Source of the DNA: Pseudomonadota bacterium
Lineage (GTDB): Bacteria; Pseudomonadota; Gammaproteobacteria; Burkholderiales; JAKAFK01
Length of the DNA stretch: 36,509 nucleotides
NCBI GenBank assembly: GCA_021817985.1
Contig: JAKAFK010000035.1
Location: 1-36,509, forward strand
Direction of reading: 5' to 3'
Below are positions 1 to 7,867 of this stretch, piece by piece. Within the stretch, counting starts at the first letter, position 1. Every line of letters starts with the position of its first letter. The position numbers were made by a program, and so were the translations under genes. The notes beneath the pieces are model-generated. The model saw only the letters and a list, made by a program, of their open reading frames with translations. It did not search any database and had not been told where the DNA came from.

Positions 1-243
<243 letters not shown>

Positions 244-326
244 GGATCGAGATAGCCAGGACGAAAGCGCCGGAGATTGGCGAACAAGGATTAGATGGTG
301 CCGGAATGCAATATTTCCAATGCAAC

Positions 327-342
327 CTGCTAATATACGCAA
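327..342. promoter_or_regulatory. Candidate LexA (SOS) box between uvrA and the MFS/ssb genes
   Basis: On the minus strand the 16 bases read TTGCGTATATTAGCAG. This fits the proteobacterial LexA pattern CTG-N10-CAG except for the first base, and it has an AT-rich alternating core. It lies 41 nt before the MFS start and 84 nt before the uvrA start. In E. coli the uvrA-ssb intergenic region carries a LexA box, so the position is biologically sensible. The site is called by eye, with one half-site mismatch. Confidence 0.4.
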
Positions 343-382
343 TTCCCGAGGACTAACTCAACTTATTTCAAGAGGGACACGC

Positions 383-1771
383 ATGGCGAAAGCAAAAGAC
401 AACGGCGCGGCGATGACGCCGGCGGAGCGACGATCGGCCGGCAGTCTGGCGAGCATTTTCGGGCTGCGGATGCTGGGGATGTTTCTCATCCTGCCGGTGT
501 TTTCCCCCTATGCGAAGGGGCTCCCGGGCGGCCAGAATGCCACGCTGATCGGACTCGCCCTCGGGGCCTATGGCCTGACCCAGGCGCTGTTGCAATTGCC
601 TTTCGGCATGCTCTCCGACCGCTACGGCCGCAAGCGGATGATTTATCTGGGTCTTGCGATATTCGCCGCAGGCAGTTTCGTGGCGGCGGCCGCCCACACC
701 CTCTACATCATCATCCTCGGGCGCTCGATTCAAGGCGCGGGCGCGATTTCCGCCGCGGTGACCGCGCTTACGGCCGATCTGACGCGCGAGGAGCATCGCA
801 CCAAGGCGATGGCGATGATCGGCACCACGATCGGACTGACCTTCGCGATCTCGCTGGCGCTCGGCCCGGCGCTCTATGCGCTGATCGGCATTCCCGGCAT
901 TTTTGCGCTGACCGGCGTGTTGGCTATTGTCGCGATGGGGGTCGTCAAGTGGGTCGTGCCCGATCCTGTGGTCAGCCATTTCCATTCCGACGCCGAGGCC
1001 TCGACCAACAAACTCAGGGAGGTGCTGCGCAATCCCCAACTCCTTCGCCTCGATTTCGGGATCTTTTCCTTGCATGCCGCCCAGATGGCGATGTTCGTGG
1101 TGCTGCCGTTTGCCTTGGCGAAGACCGGGGGCATCAACGAATCGGATCACTGGAAAATTTATTTGCCCGTGATGCTGGTCTCGTTCATTATCATGGTGCC
1201 TGCCATCATTTATGGCGAGAAGCGCGGCAAGCTCAAACAGGTATTCGTGGGGGCTGTGGCCCTGATGGTGGTGACCCAGGCCTCCATGATCGATGCGATC
1301 CACCACTTCTGGGGCATCGTCGGGCTGTTGCTGGCGTATTTCATTGCCTTCAACATCCTGGAGGCGACCTTGCCCTCGCTGATTTCCAAAATCGCGCCGG
1401 CGGCCTCCAAGGGGACGGCGATGGGCGTCTACAATACATCGCAGTCGCTGGGACTTTTTACCGGCGGCGCGGTGGGGGGCTACCTGTCCTCGGTGTTCGG
1501 GGCGTCGGGCGTGTTTGTCTTCTCGACGGTGCTGATGGCGGTGTGGTTCCTGGCGGCGACGGGCATGAAGGCGCCGGCGGCGGTGCGTTCGCAAATGTAC
1601 CATCTCGGCGGGTTGAGCGCCGAGCGTGCACGTGAGCTTACCGCGAAGCTGACCAAATTGAGCGGCGTCGCTGAAGCGGTCGTGTTGGCTGACGAAGGGG
1701 TGGCCTTGCTGAAGGTCAGCCAAGGCGGCTGGGATGAACAGGGAGCGTTGGAGTTGATCGGGGGGATGTGA
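383..1771 (+). CDS. YajR-type major facilitator superfamily transporter
   Basis: A 462-residue inner-membrane protein with about 12 hydrophobic segments. The MFS motif A is seen between TM2 and TM3 ([11 protein letters not shown], residues 75-85). After the last membrane helix there is a soluble tail of about 60 residues (from about MYHLGGLS to the end). This is the architecture of E. coli YajR, which carries a ferredoxin-like YAM domain after TM12. The substrate is unknown; proton-driven efflux is usual for the family. The ATG at 383 was chosen because it is preceded by AAGAGGGA and gives a normal N terminus; an in-frame extension upstream has no transporter features. It ends one base before the ssb start, so the two are probably co-transcribed. 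Family assignment is firm; the YajR subfamily is inferred from the tail and the neighbours. Confidence 0.9.
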   Translation: MAKAKDNGAAMTPAERRSAGSLASIFGLRMLGMFLILPVFSPYAKGLPGGQNATLIGLALGAYGLTQALLQLPFGMLSDRYGRKRMIYLGLAIFAAGSFVAAAAHTLYIIILGRSIQGAGAISAAVTALTADLTREEHRTKAMAMIGTTIGLTFAISLALGPALYALIGIPGIFALTGVLAIVAMGVVKWVVPDPVVSHFHSDAEASTNKLREVLRNPQLLRLDFGIFSLHAAQMAMFVVLPFALAKTGGINESDHWKIYLPVMLVSFIIMVPAIIYGEKRGKLKQVFVGAVALMVVTQASMIDAIHHFWGIVGLLLAYFIAFNILEATLPSLISKIAPAASKGTAMGVYNTSQSLGLFTGGAVGGYLSSVFGASGVFVFSTVLMAVWFLAATGMKAPAAVRSQMYHLGGLSAERARELTAKLTKLSGVAEAVVLADEGVALLKVSQGGWDEQGALELIGGM

Positions 1772-1772
1772 T

Positions 1773-2222
1773 ATGGCATCGGTGAACAAAGTCATTTTGA
1801 TCGGAAATCTCGGCGCGGACCCAGAGGTGCGCTACATGCCGAGTGGAGACGCCGTGACGAGCGCGCGTCTTGCGACGACCGACACATGGAAAGACAAGAA
1901 TGGCGAGAAGCAGGAGCGGACCGAATGGCATCGCGTGTCGTTCTTCGGGAAATTGGCCGAGATTGCCGGCGAATACCTGAAGAAGGGAAGCGCCGTGTAT
2001 GTGGAAGGGCGCCTGCAGACCCGCAAATGGCAGGACAAGGATGGCCAGGAGCGCTATACGACTGAGATCGTCGCCGACCGCATGCAGATGCTGGGCGGGC
2101 GTGGCGCCGCGGGCGGACCATCGGCCTCGGTTCCGACGGAATCCGCGTCCGCGCCGGCGCCCGGCTCGCGCGCCGGCGGAACCGGCGGATTCGATGATTT
2201 CGAAGATGATATTCCTTTTTAG
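1773..2222 (+). CDS. ssb: Single-stranded DNA-binding protein SSB
   Basis: A 149-residue protein that coats single-stranded DNA in replication, recombination and repair. The N-terminal OB fold (about residues 1-110) begins [18 protein letters not shown] and contains the conserved [22 protein letters not shown] region. A short Gly/Ala/Pro/Ser linker follows, then the acidic tip ending DDIPF, which recruits partner proteins. Length and tip are normal for a homotetrameric bacterial SSB. It follows the MFS gene with a one-base gap and is followed by a strong intrinsic terminator, so it is the last gene of the transcript. Confidence 0.98.
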   Translation: MASVNKVILIGNLGADPEVRYMPSGDAVTSARLATTDTWKDKNGEKQERTEWHRVSFFGKLAEIAGEYLKKGSAVYVEGRLQTRKWQDKDGQERYTTEIVADRMQMLGGRGAAGGPSASVPTESASAPAPGSRAGGTGGFDDFEDDIPF

Positions 2223-2251
2223 ATCTGACCTTGACATAAGTTGTAAATAAG

Positions 2252-2284
2252 ATCCCGGTAAGCCTTGTGCTTACCGGGATTTTC
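2252..2284 (+). terminator. Intrinsic terminator after ssb
   Basis: A perfect 12-bp stem (ATCCCGGTAAGC at 2252-2263 with GCTTACCGGGAT at 2269-2280) closes a 5-base loop and runs into TTTCGTTT. It lies 30 nt after the ssb stop. This is the clearest terminator in the window. Confidence 0.9.
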
Positions 2285-2497
2285 GTTTCCGTCACGAGAT
2301 TAACGCGACCGGCCTTCAGCCGGCAGGTTTCGCCGCGCTCCGACTGTTCGGTGTTGGCAGCCGGATGTACGCCCAGGACGTGCGACCGTGCGATGGTTTT
2401 GCAGCGCAGGCCGCATGTGCCGCGGATTCAGTCCGCGCGGGCCCGCCCCCTAATCTTCCCTCTTCAGAGGGCGGTTTCTTGGTTCAAGGGAGAAAAC

Positions 2498-2980
2498 GTG
2501 AACAAGACCCTGACACAGATTCTGAGACACGCTTTGCTGGCTGCCCTGGCGACATTTTTTTCAGCATTCACCGCAGGAGCAGCCCAAGCCGCCCCACAAC
2601 TTCAGATGCAGATCAACGCGAACACGCTAGGCCCCCTGATTCAGGAGCACAATCTGGAAGCCCGCGCGTATTTCATGCAAGTCGAACAGATCGTTGCGCA
2701 TAAAGTCAGAAAATTGCGTGTGGCCGAAGAGCGTAACGATATCGCCCAAATGGGCCATCCGGTCGAACTGCCTACGGGGATCTGCGATGCCATCGTCAGC
2801 ATCAAGCCGGATGGCACCGTGTTCCGCACGGAACTGGGGGCATGCCGACATCAGGCCCTCGGCGTCACGCTGAAAGAGGCCATCAACGAGGCTTCTCCGC
2901 TGCCTCCGCCAGGGCAAGCCTATAACCTGACAATTGCGGTCAACGCTAATGTCCCGACCCCAGGTTACGACGGCAATTGA
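2498..2980 (+). CDS. Small exported protein with TonB-C/TolA-III-like domain
   Basis: A 160-residue protein. The GTG at 2498 is chosen because AAGGGAGA lies just upstream and translation then starts directly with a classical signal peptide: a Lys near the N terminus, a hydrophobic core, and AAQA-AP at the likely cleavage site near residue 30. The mature part starts with a helical segment. It ends in a region resembling the C-terminal domain of TonB/TolA, with SIKPDGTVFRTELG followed by ASPLPPPG. Two cysteines (GICDA and GACRH) bracket the central strands and could form a disulfide. It lacks the membrane anchor and proline-rich arm of a true TonB, so it is a free periplasmic or secreted version. 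The gene lies 162 nt before a two-component system on the same strand. Function unknown; the domain call is by pattern only. Confidence 0.7.
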   Translation: MNKTLTQILRHALLAALATFFSAFTAGAAQAAPQLQMQINANTLGPLIQEHNLEARAYFMQVEQIVAHKVRKLRVAEERNDIAQMGHPVELPTGICDAIVSIKPDGTVFRTELGACRHQALGVTLKEAINEASPLPPPGQAYNLTIAVNANVPTPGYDGN

Positions 2981-3142
2981 ACTGCGAGGGGGCTGATCGT
3001 CTGCGCCGGGGAAGAGGTGCAATTCTCGTCGATCCCGGTATGCCCGCCTTGGCAAGTCAAGCGCACGGGCGGAGTCTGTGTATTGCCGATCCCCGTTGCC
3101 GACGGCATGCAAGCAAGCAAAGAACTGACGGGACGCGCTCAC

Positions 3143-3850
3143 ATGAGATGCTTGGTGATTGAAGATGACGCGGACACCTCCCGGTATGTCTGCAATGGGT
3201 TGAAGGAAGCGGGGCATGCGGCCACGCCATGCGGCAACGGACTCGATGGCCTGCACTACGCCGTCAATGAAAACTGGGACGCCATCATTCTCGATCGCAT
3301 GTTGCCTGGCCAAGTCGACGGCTTGTCGATCGTCGGCAAATTGCGGGATCTCGGGAAGCGCACGCCCGTGTTGATCATCAGCGCGCTGACAAGCGTCGAT
3401 GAGCGCGTGCGCGGACTGCGGGCCGGCGGCGACGACTATATCTCCAAGCCGTTTGCCTTCTCCGAGCTGCTCGCGCGCCTTGAGGCCTTGCGCCGCCGTG
3501 CCTGCCCTGGACAAGAATCGATGCGGCTGCAGGTGGCGGATCTCTCCCTCGACAAGCGCACCTTTCAGGTCGTCAGGGCCTCGCAATCCATCAACCTGCA
3601 GCCGCGGGAGTTTCGCCTGCTCGAGTACCTGATGCGTCACGAAGGGCAGGTCGTGACGCGGACCATGCTGCTCGAAGCCGTCTGGGACTGCCATTTCGAT
3701 CCCCAGACCAACGTCATCGACGTTCAGATCAGCCGGCTGCGAAACAAGATCGACAAGGGGTTTTCCCCTGCATTGATCCATACGGTACGGGGCAGCGGCT
3801 ACGTGCTTGCCGCCCGCGAATCTGCTCCATTGGCGGCCGACGCGCCTTGA
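3143..3850 (+). CDS. OmpR/PhoB-family response regulator
   Basis: A 235-residue transcription factor. The receiver domain (residues 1-120) shows the acidic pocket E7-D8-D9, the phospho-acceptor D51 in DAIILDRMLPG, S80 and the K102-P103 pair (YISKPF). A winged-helix DNA-binding domain follows, with LQPREFRLLEYLM, VVTRTMLLEAVW and the C-terminal VDVQISRLRNKID and HTVRGSGYVL signatures. The ATG at 3143 is taken because it puts the receiver at the very N terminus; upstream in-frame starts would add about 42 unrelated residues. It sits 92 nt before a sensor kinase gene, which is almost certainly its partner. The regulon cannot be read from the sequence; the neighbouring envelope and metal genes are candidates. 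Confidence 0.95.
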   Translation: MRCLVIEDDADTSRYVCNGLKEAGHAATPCGNGLDGLHYAVNENWDAIILDRMLPGQVDGLSIVGKLRDLGKRTPVLIISALTSVDERVRGLRAGGDDYISKPFAFSELLARLEALRRRACPGQESMRLQVADLSLDKRTFQVVRASQSINLQPREFRLLEYLMRHEGQVVTRTMLLEAVWDCHFDPQTNVIDVQISRLRNKIDKGFSPALIHTVRGSGYVLAARESAPLAADAP

Positions 3851-3942
3851 TGCGGCGCCGACGAAAGGCGAGGTGAACACTCCGCCATGAGACGATGCCC
3901 GTTCCCGCCCGCGCCGGGCGTTGATCCGGCGTCCGCGGCCTG

Positions 3943-5340
3943 ATGGTCGTCCTTCGACGCTCCGTCACCACGCAGCTCGCGCTCGCCTACGGGCTGGTGG
4001 TCGCCGCCTCCGTCGCCCTGGTCTCCGCCGCGTTGTTTTTCGGCACGATCGGGGTTTTGAACCGGGCGGTGGACGCCAAGATCGAACGCGTTTCAAACCG
4101 CCTGATGCAAAATGACGGCAAAGGGCCCGCGTACGCCGTTCTTGCGCGCAGAATCAACCGGCTGCTCGCCGACGGCATCAACAGCGACACGGAGATTTAT
4201 CTGCTGCTCTCGCCCGGAGGGCGGCCCGTCGCCGGCAACATCTCGACTTGGCCGGACGCTTCGACGCCCTTTTCACGACCCGTGACCCGCCATGTGATCA
4301 GGGTCGGACGACCATCTTTGGCGCGGATCATCGTCCGGCGGCTGCCCGGCGGGGCACGCCTGTTCGTCGGCAGCGACCTGCGCCCCGAAGCGCTGATCCA
4401 CACCCTCGTCGTGCGCGCCCTCATCGCGGGCGCAGGCTTGTCCCTCATTCTCGTCGTCATCGGAACGGTCTATCTTCGGCGCCAGATCGAGCGCCGCATC
4501 GCCGAAATCGGCCGTACCGCACGGGAAATCGAGGCGGGAGACCTGACCCGCCGCGTGCCGTCCTTCGGCGACGACGAGTTCGGACGCCTGGGTCTCGGCA
4601 TCAACCGTATGCTCGATCGGATAGAGAATCTGATGGATGGGGTGAGGCATGTCTCGAATGCCATCGCGCATGATCTGCGCACGCCACTGGCCCGCGTCCG
4701 CGCCCGCCTCGAGGAGGCGTTGAGGCCCGGGCGTTCCCGGGAAGAACTCTCAGAGGCGGCCACGGAAGCCATTGAGGGGATCGACACCCTCATTCGGGTG
4801 TTCGAGAAGCTCCTGCAGATCGCCGAAGCCGAGTCGGGGATGCGCACGCGCTCTTTCGAGACCGTCGACCTGAATCGGGTCGTCCACGATATGGTCGAGC
4901 TCTATGATGCCATGGCCGAACAAGAACAGGTGGGCTTGACGACATCCGGTGAGGCGCCCGTTCTCGCCTTGGGCGATCGCGACCTGCTCGCGAATGCAGT
5001 GGCGAGCCTCATCGACAATGCCATCAAATACGGGGGGGCGGGGGCCCAGGTGCAGGTTTCGGCTTCTTCCGACAGCCGTTGTCTCCATCTGACAGTCCAA
5101 GACAACGGACCCGGGATCCCCTCCGAAGAAATCCCGCGGGTCACGGAACGCTTCTATCGTCTCGACCAAAGCCGCAGCCTCTCGGGCAACGGCCTGGGGC
5201 TGTCCATCGTGCGCGCCATCGCGACGCTCCACGGCGGCTGGCTCGAACTTCGGAATGCGTGCCCCGGGTTGGTGGCCCGTATCGTCCTGCCCACGGCGCG
5301 TGACGCGGCGGACGAGGATTCGCCGACACGCATCGCGTGA
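3943..5340 (+). CDS. HAMP-containing sensor histidine kinase
   Basis: A 465-residue inner-membrane kinase and the likely partner of the preceding response regulator. TM1 spans about residues 11-36 and TM2 about 157-178, leaving a periplasmic sensor region of about 120 residues with no recognised fold. A HAMP linker follows (about 179-232). The phospho-accepting His is H243 in AIAHDLRTPLARVRARLEE. The ATPase domain shows the N box (LIDNAIKYG, N359), the G1 box DNGPGIP and the G2 box GNGLGLSIV. The organisation matches the QseC/CusS/TctE class. The start at 3943 gives a short cytoplasmic N terminus (MVVLRRS) before TM1. The signal sensed is unknown. Confidence 0.93.
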   Translation: MVVLRRSVTTQLALAYGLVVAASVALVSAALFFGTIGVLNRAVDAKIERVSNRLMQNDGKGPAYAVLARRINRLLADGINSDTEIYLLLSPGGRPVAGNISTWPDASTPFSRPVTRHVIRVGRPSLARIIVRRLPGGARLFVGSDLRPEALIHTLVVRALIAGAGLSLILVVIGTVYLRRQIERRIAEIGRTAREIEAGDLTRRVPSFGDDEFGRLGLGINRMLDRIENLMDGVRHVSNAIAHDLRTPLARVRARLEEALRPGRSREELSEAATEAIEGIDTLIRVFEKLLQIAEAESGMRTRSFETVDLNRVVHDMVELYDAMAEQEQVGLTTSGEAPVLALGDRDLLANAVASLIDNAIKYGGAGAQVQVSASSDSRCLHLTVQDNGPGIPSEEIPRVTERFYRLDQSRSLSGNGLGLSIVRAIATLHGGWLELRNACPGLVARIVLPTARDAADEDSPTRIA

Positions 5341-5665
5341 GCGGGCCAAAGCTTTCCAATCCGTAATCGTCCCGATAGCTGGCGGCAAGGCGGCCTGTGC
5401 TACGATTTTTCGTGCCTGCCCGGAGCAGCGGATGCCCTTGATGGCGCGTCGCCGCGTGTCAAAAGCGTCCGGCAGGGCGGCGTGCCTCTGATCGGTGGTC
5501 TGACCCGTCGCCGGCCGCGGCGCGCAGACGCGATTCGGGCTGCATTCAGCCGCCGGAGGGTCCGCAAGGCCATGGCGGCGCTTGCACGATTCCCTCGCAA
5601 CGCGCAGGCCTGTTGCGCCCCAATGGTCTCAAACAAGCCCCAACACCATAGTCTGGTGGGTCCGC
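5341..5665 (+). other. 325-nt gap upstream of the hflK-like operon
   Basis: No convincing gene is seen here. A TTG-initiated extension of the downstream hflK-like gene reaches back to 5582, but it has no ribosome-binding site, and the ATG at 5666 is preceded by GGTGGG. The promoter of the four-gene operon is expected in this gap. The only hint is a -10-like TACGAT in the CTGTGCTACGATTTTT stretch near 5400, without a matching -35. No metal riboswitch fold was recognised. Confidence 0.4.
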
Positions 5666-6970
5666 ATGCTGAAAGCCTATCTTCTCATCGCCGGGATGCT
5701 GGTTATCCTGCTGCCCATCTTTGGGGCCATCATCTGGGCCATGAAGCCCAGTCACGCCGATGCCCATGGGCAGTCCATCCTCATGGACGATGACCTGGAT
5801 TTGCTGGGCAGTTTACGCGGGCAGCGCCCCGCCCCCGATGATGGTCAGGCGGCGGCCGGTGCGCCTGGCGCGCAGCAGTCACCGGCAGACCCGCAGACCT
5901 CCCGCACGGCCGAGGACTCGGACCTGAAGGGCGACGCGAGGCGGGCGCAGGGTGCGCGGCCGGCATCCCCAACCTCCGGCGCTGACCCGCGGCCGGGAAT
6001 TGGGCCGCTTGGCCGGCGCCTGTGGGTGCGGCTGGGCGATACGTTCCAGCTTCTCGGATTGCGGGGAGGCAAGGGCTTGGCCCTGGTGGGCGCACTGGCG
6101 GCACTGGTGTGGCTGGCCAGCGGCATCTATCTCGTCCAGCCGGACGAGCAGGGCATCGTGCTGCGGGTCGGGCGCTGGGTCGCCACGACGGGCCCGGGCC
6201 TGCACTACCATCTGCCCTGGCCCGTGGAAGCGCTCAGGCTGCCCAAGGTGACGCAGATTCGGCAGCTCGAGCTGGTTGACCTGGGCGAAGGGGCGATGCC
6301 CACGGGCGATGAGAACCTTGTCGACGCCAAGGCCACGGTCTTCTGGCGCATCGGCAATGCGGGGGAATTCCTGTTCAATACCAAGGATCCCGAACTTGCG
6401 CTGCAGGTCGCCGCGGAGAGCGCATTGACCAACGTCATCGCGCGCACGCCCATCGAGGCGGCGATGGCCACCGGGCGCCAGCAAGTGGCCGACGAGGCGC
6501 AGGCGCTGCTGCAGCGCTGGCTGGATGAGGAACGTTCCGGGATCGTGGTCACCGACGTGGTGCTCCAGAGCGTCGATCCACCGTCGGAAGTGATCGATGC
6601 CTTCAATGACGTTCAGCGGGCGCGGGCGGACGAGGCCCGCGAGCGCAACGTGGCGCTCGCCTACCGAAACAAAATCCTGCCTGCCGCGCAGGGCGAGGCC
6701 AACCGCATATTGGCGGACGCCGCCGCCTACCAGAGCCAAGTCGTCGATCTTGCCCAAGGTCAGGCCAAGCGCTTCACCGCCTTGGACGCGACGTACCGCA
6801 ACGCCCCCAACGTGACCGCCTGGCGGCTGTATCTCGACAGCATCGATGCGGTCCTCAAGAAGGCGAATAGGGTGATCGTCCTTGATTCCTCCGCAAAGTC
6901 GGTGCCCGGCGTGATACCCTACCTTCCCCTGCACAGCCAGGGCTCCACGCCCGCCGGGAGCCGGCGATGA
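5666..6970 (+). CDS. HflK-like SPFH-domain membrane protein
   Basis: A 434-residue SPFH/prohibitin-family protein resembling HflK, which with HflC forms a large inner-membrane cage around the protease FtsH. The SPFH part begins after a hydrophobic helix at about residues 136-157. It carries QPDEQGIVLRVGRW, GPGLHYHLPWPVE, a VDAKATVFWRI strand, and the helical tail EARERNVALAYRNKILPAAQG typical of HflK. Unusually, another hydrophobic segment occupies residues 4-26 (MLKAYLLIAGMLVILLPIFG). A low-complexity Pro/Gly/Ala region of about 100 residues follows it. Canonical HflK has one membrane helix. The ATG at 5666 is chosen for its GGTGGG site. The gene overlaps the hflC-like gene by 4 nt (ATGA). 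It is separated from the usual hfq-hflX neighbourhood and may be a paralogue. Confidence 0.85.
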   Translation: MLKAYLLIAGMLVILLPIFGAIIWAMKPSHADAHGQSILMDDDLDLLGSLRGQRPAPDDGQAAAGAPGAQQSPADPQTSRTAEDSDLKGDARRAQGARPASPTSGADPRPGIGPLGRRLWVRLGDTFQLLGLRGGKGLALVGALAALVWLASGIYLVQPDEQGIVLRVGRWVATTGPGLHYHLPWPVEALRLPKVTQIRQLELVDLGEGAMPTGDENLVDAKATVFWRIGNAGEFLFNTKDPELALQVAAESALTNVIARTPIEAAMATGRQQVADEAQALLQRWLDEERSGIVVTDVVLQSVDPPSEVIDAFNDVQRARADEARERNVALAYRNKILPAAQGEANRILADAAAYQSQVVDLAQGQAKRFTALDATYRNAPNVTAWRLYLDSIDAVLKKANRVIVLDSSAKSVPGVIPYLPLHSQGSTPAGSRR

Positions 6971-7848
6971 AGGCCCGGCGCTGGCGCGGCATCGGGTGGG
7001 TCCTGGGTTTCGCCGGCCTATGGGTGCTTTCCTTGGCGCTCTATATCCTGCCCGAGGGTCAGGCAGCCCTGGTGCTGCGCGACGGCGCGCCGATCGCCGT
7101 CGAACGGCGGCCGGGACTGAAAATGAAGATTCCCCTGATCGACGCGGTGCAGTATTTCGACACCCGGCTTCAGATGTTGGCGCCGGGTCCCGAGGAAGTG
7201 ATCCTGGGCGACGAAAAGCGTCTGTCGGTGGCGACCTACACCCGCTACCGGATCGTCGATCCCCTGCGCTTTTATCAGGCGCTGGGCGATGAGCGGCAGG
7301 CCGAGGCCCAGTTGGGCATGCTGGTCAGCGGCGCGCTTCGCCGCGAGCTCGGCACCGTCCCCCTGACCGACCTGCTTTCCTATCGCCGAGAGGCGCTCAC
7401 CAGAGCCATCCAGCAGCACGTCGCCGCCCAGGCCCGTCCGCTGGGCGTCGAGGTGCTTGAAGTGCGTCTGCATAGCGCGGACCTGCCGCCGTCGACCAGC
7501 CAGGCGTTCTACGCCCGCATGCGTTCGTCCCGTGAGCAGGAGGCTGATCAGTTGCGTGCGCAAGGGGCGGAGACGGCCCAGGAGATCGAGGCCAAGGCGG
7601 ACGAGGAGCGCACCGTGATCCTGTCGCAGGCGCAACGCCAGGCCACCATCATCCGCGGCAACGCGGATGCCCAAGCGAACCGCATCATGGCCGCCGCCTA
7701 CGGCAGGGACCCGAAGTTCTATCGACTCTTCCGTGCCCTGCAGACCTACAGCGGGCCGTTGGCCGACGCGCACGCCACCCTGGTCCTTACGCCGGATGCC
7801 GCTTCGCTTCGCGATTTCATCCACGGCCCCTCGCTGCGCCGGCCGTGA
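6967..7848 (+). CDS. HflC-like SPFH-domain membrane protein
   Basis: A 293-residue partner of the preceding HflK-like protein. One N-terminal membrane helix (about residues 9-27) leads into an SPFH domain with EGQAALVLRDG, RPGLKMKIPLIDAVQYFD and the HflC-typical ATYTRYRIVDPLRFYQALG. The coiled tail contains YARMRSSREQEADQLRAQG and ends DPKFYRLFRALQTY, as in HflC. In the family, HflK and HflC alternate in a ring that regulates FtsH access to membrane substrates. The start overlaps the stop of the upstream gene (ATGA), indicating translational coupling. A Nramp-like gene starts 19 nt downstream, so the SPFH pair is apparently co-expressed with metal transporters. Confidence 0.88.
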   Translation: MKARRWRGIGWVLGFAGLWVLSLALYILPEGQAALVLRDGAPIAVERRPGLKMKIPLIDAVQYFDTRLQMLAPGPEEVILGDEKRLSVATYTRYRIVDPLRFYQALGDERQAEAQLGMLVSGALRRELGTVPLTDLLSYRREALTRAIQQHVAAQARPLGVEVLEVRLHSADLPPSTSQAFYARMRSSREQEADQLRAQGAETAQEIEAKADEERTVILSQAQRQATIIRGNADAQANRIMAAAYGRDPKFYRLFRALQTYSGPLADAHATLVLTPDAASLRDFIHGPSLRRP

Positions 7849-7867
7849 AGGCGCGGGAGGAGCATCC

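Noticed and set aside
2230-2253. TTGACA after ssb as a possible -35 element
   Set aside because: At 17 nt spacing the -10 position falls in the GC-rich terminator stem; TAAGAT is only 12 nt away. Probably chance.
2498-2980. Calling the small exported protein a true TonB
   Set aside because: It has a cleavable signal peptide rather than a membrane anchor, no proline-rich arm, and no exbB/exbD beside it.
5341-5665. Possible yybP-ykoY-type manganese riboswitch before the transporter operon
   Set aside because: Such elements often precede TerC-family genes, but no matching paired loops or conserved segments were seen here or in the 11-nt gap before the TerC-like gene.
5582-5665. TTG start giving the HflK-like protein 28 more residues
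   Set aside because: No ribosome-binding site; the added residues have no conserved feature, and the ATG at 5666 has GGTGGG upstream.
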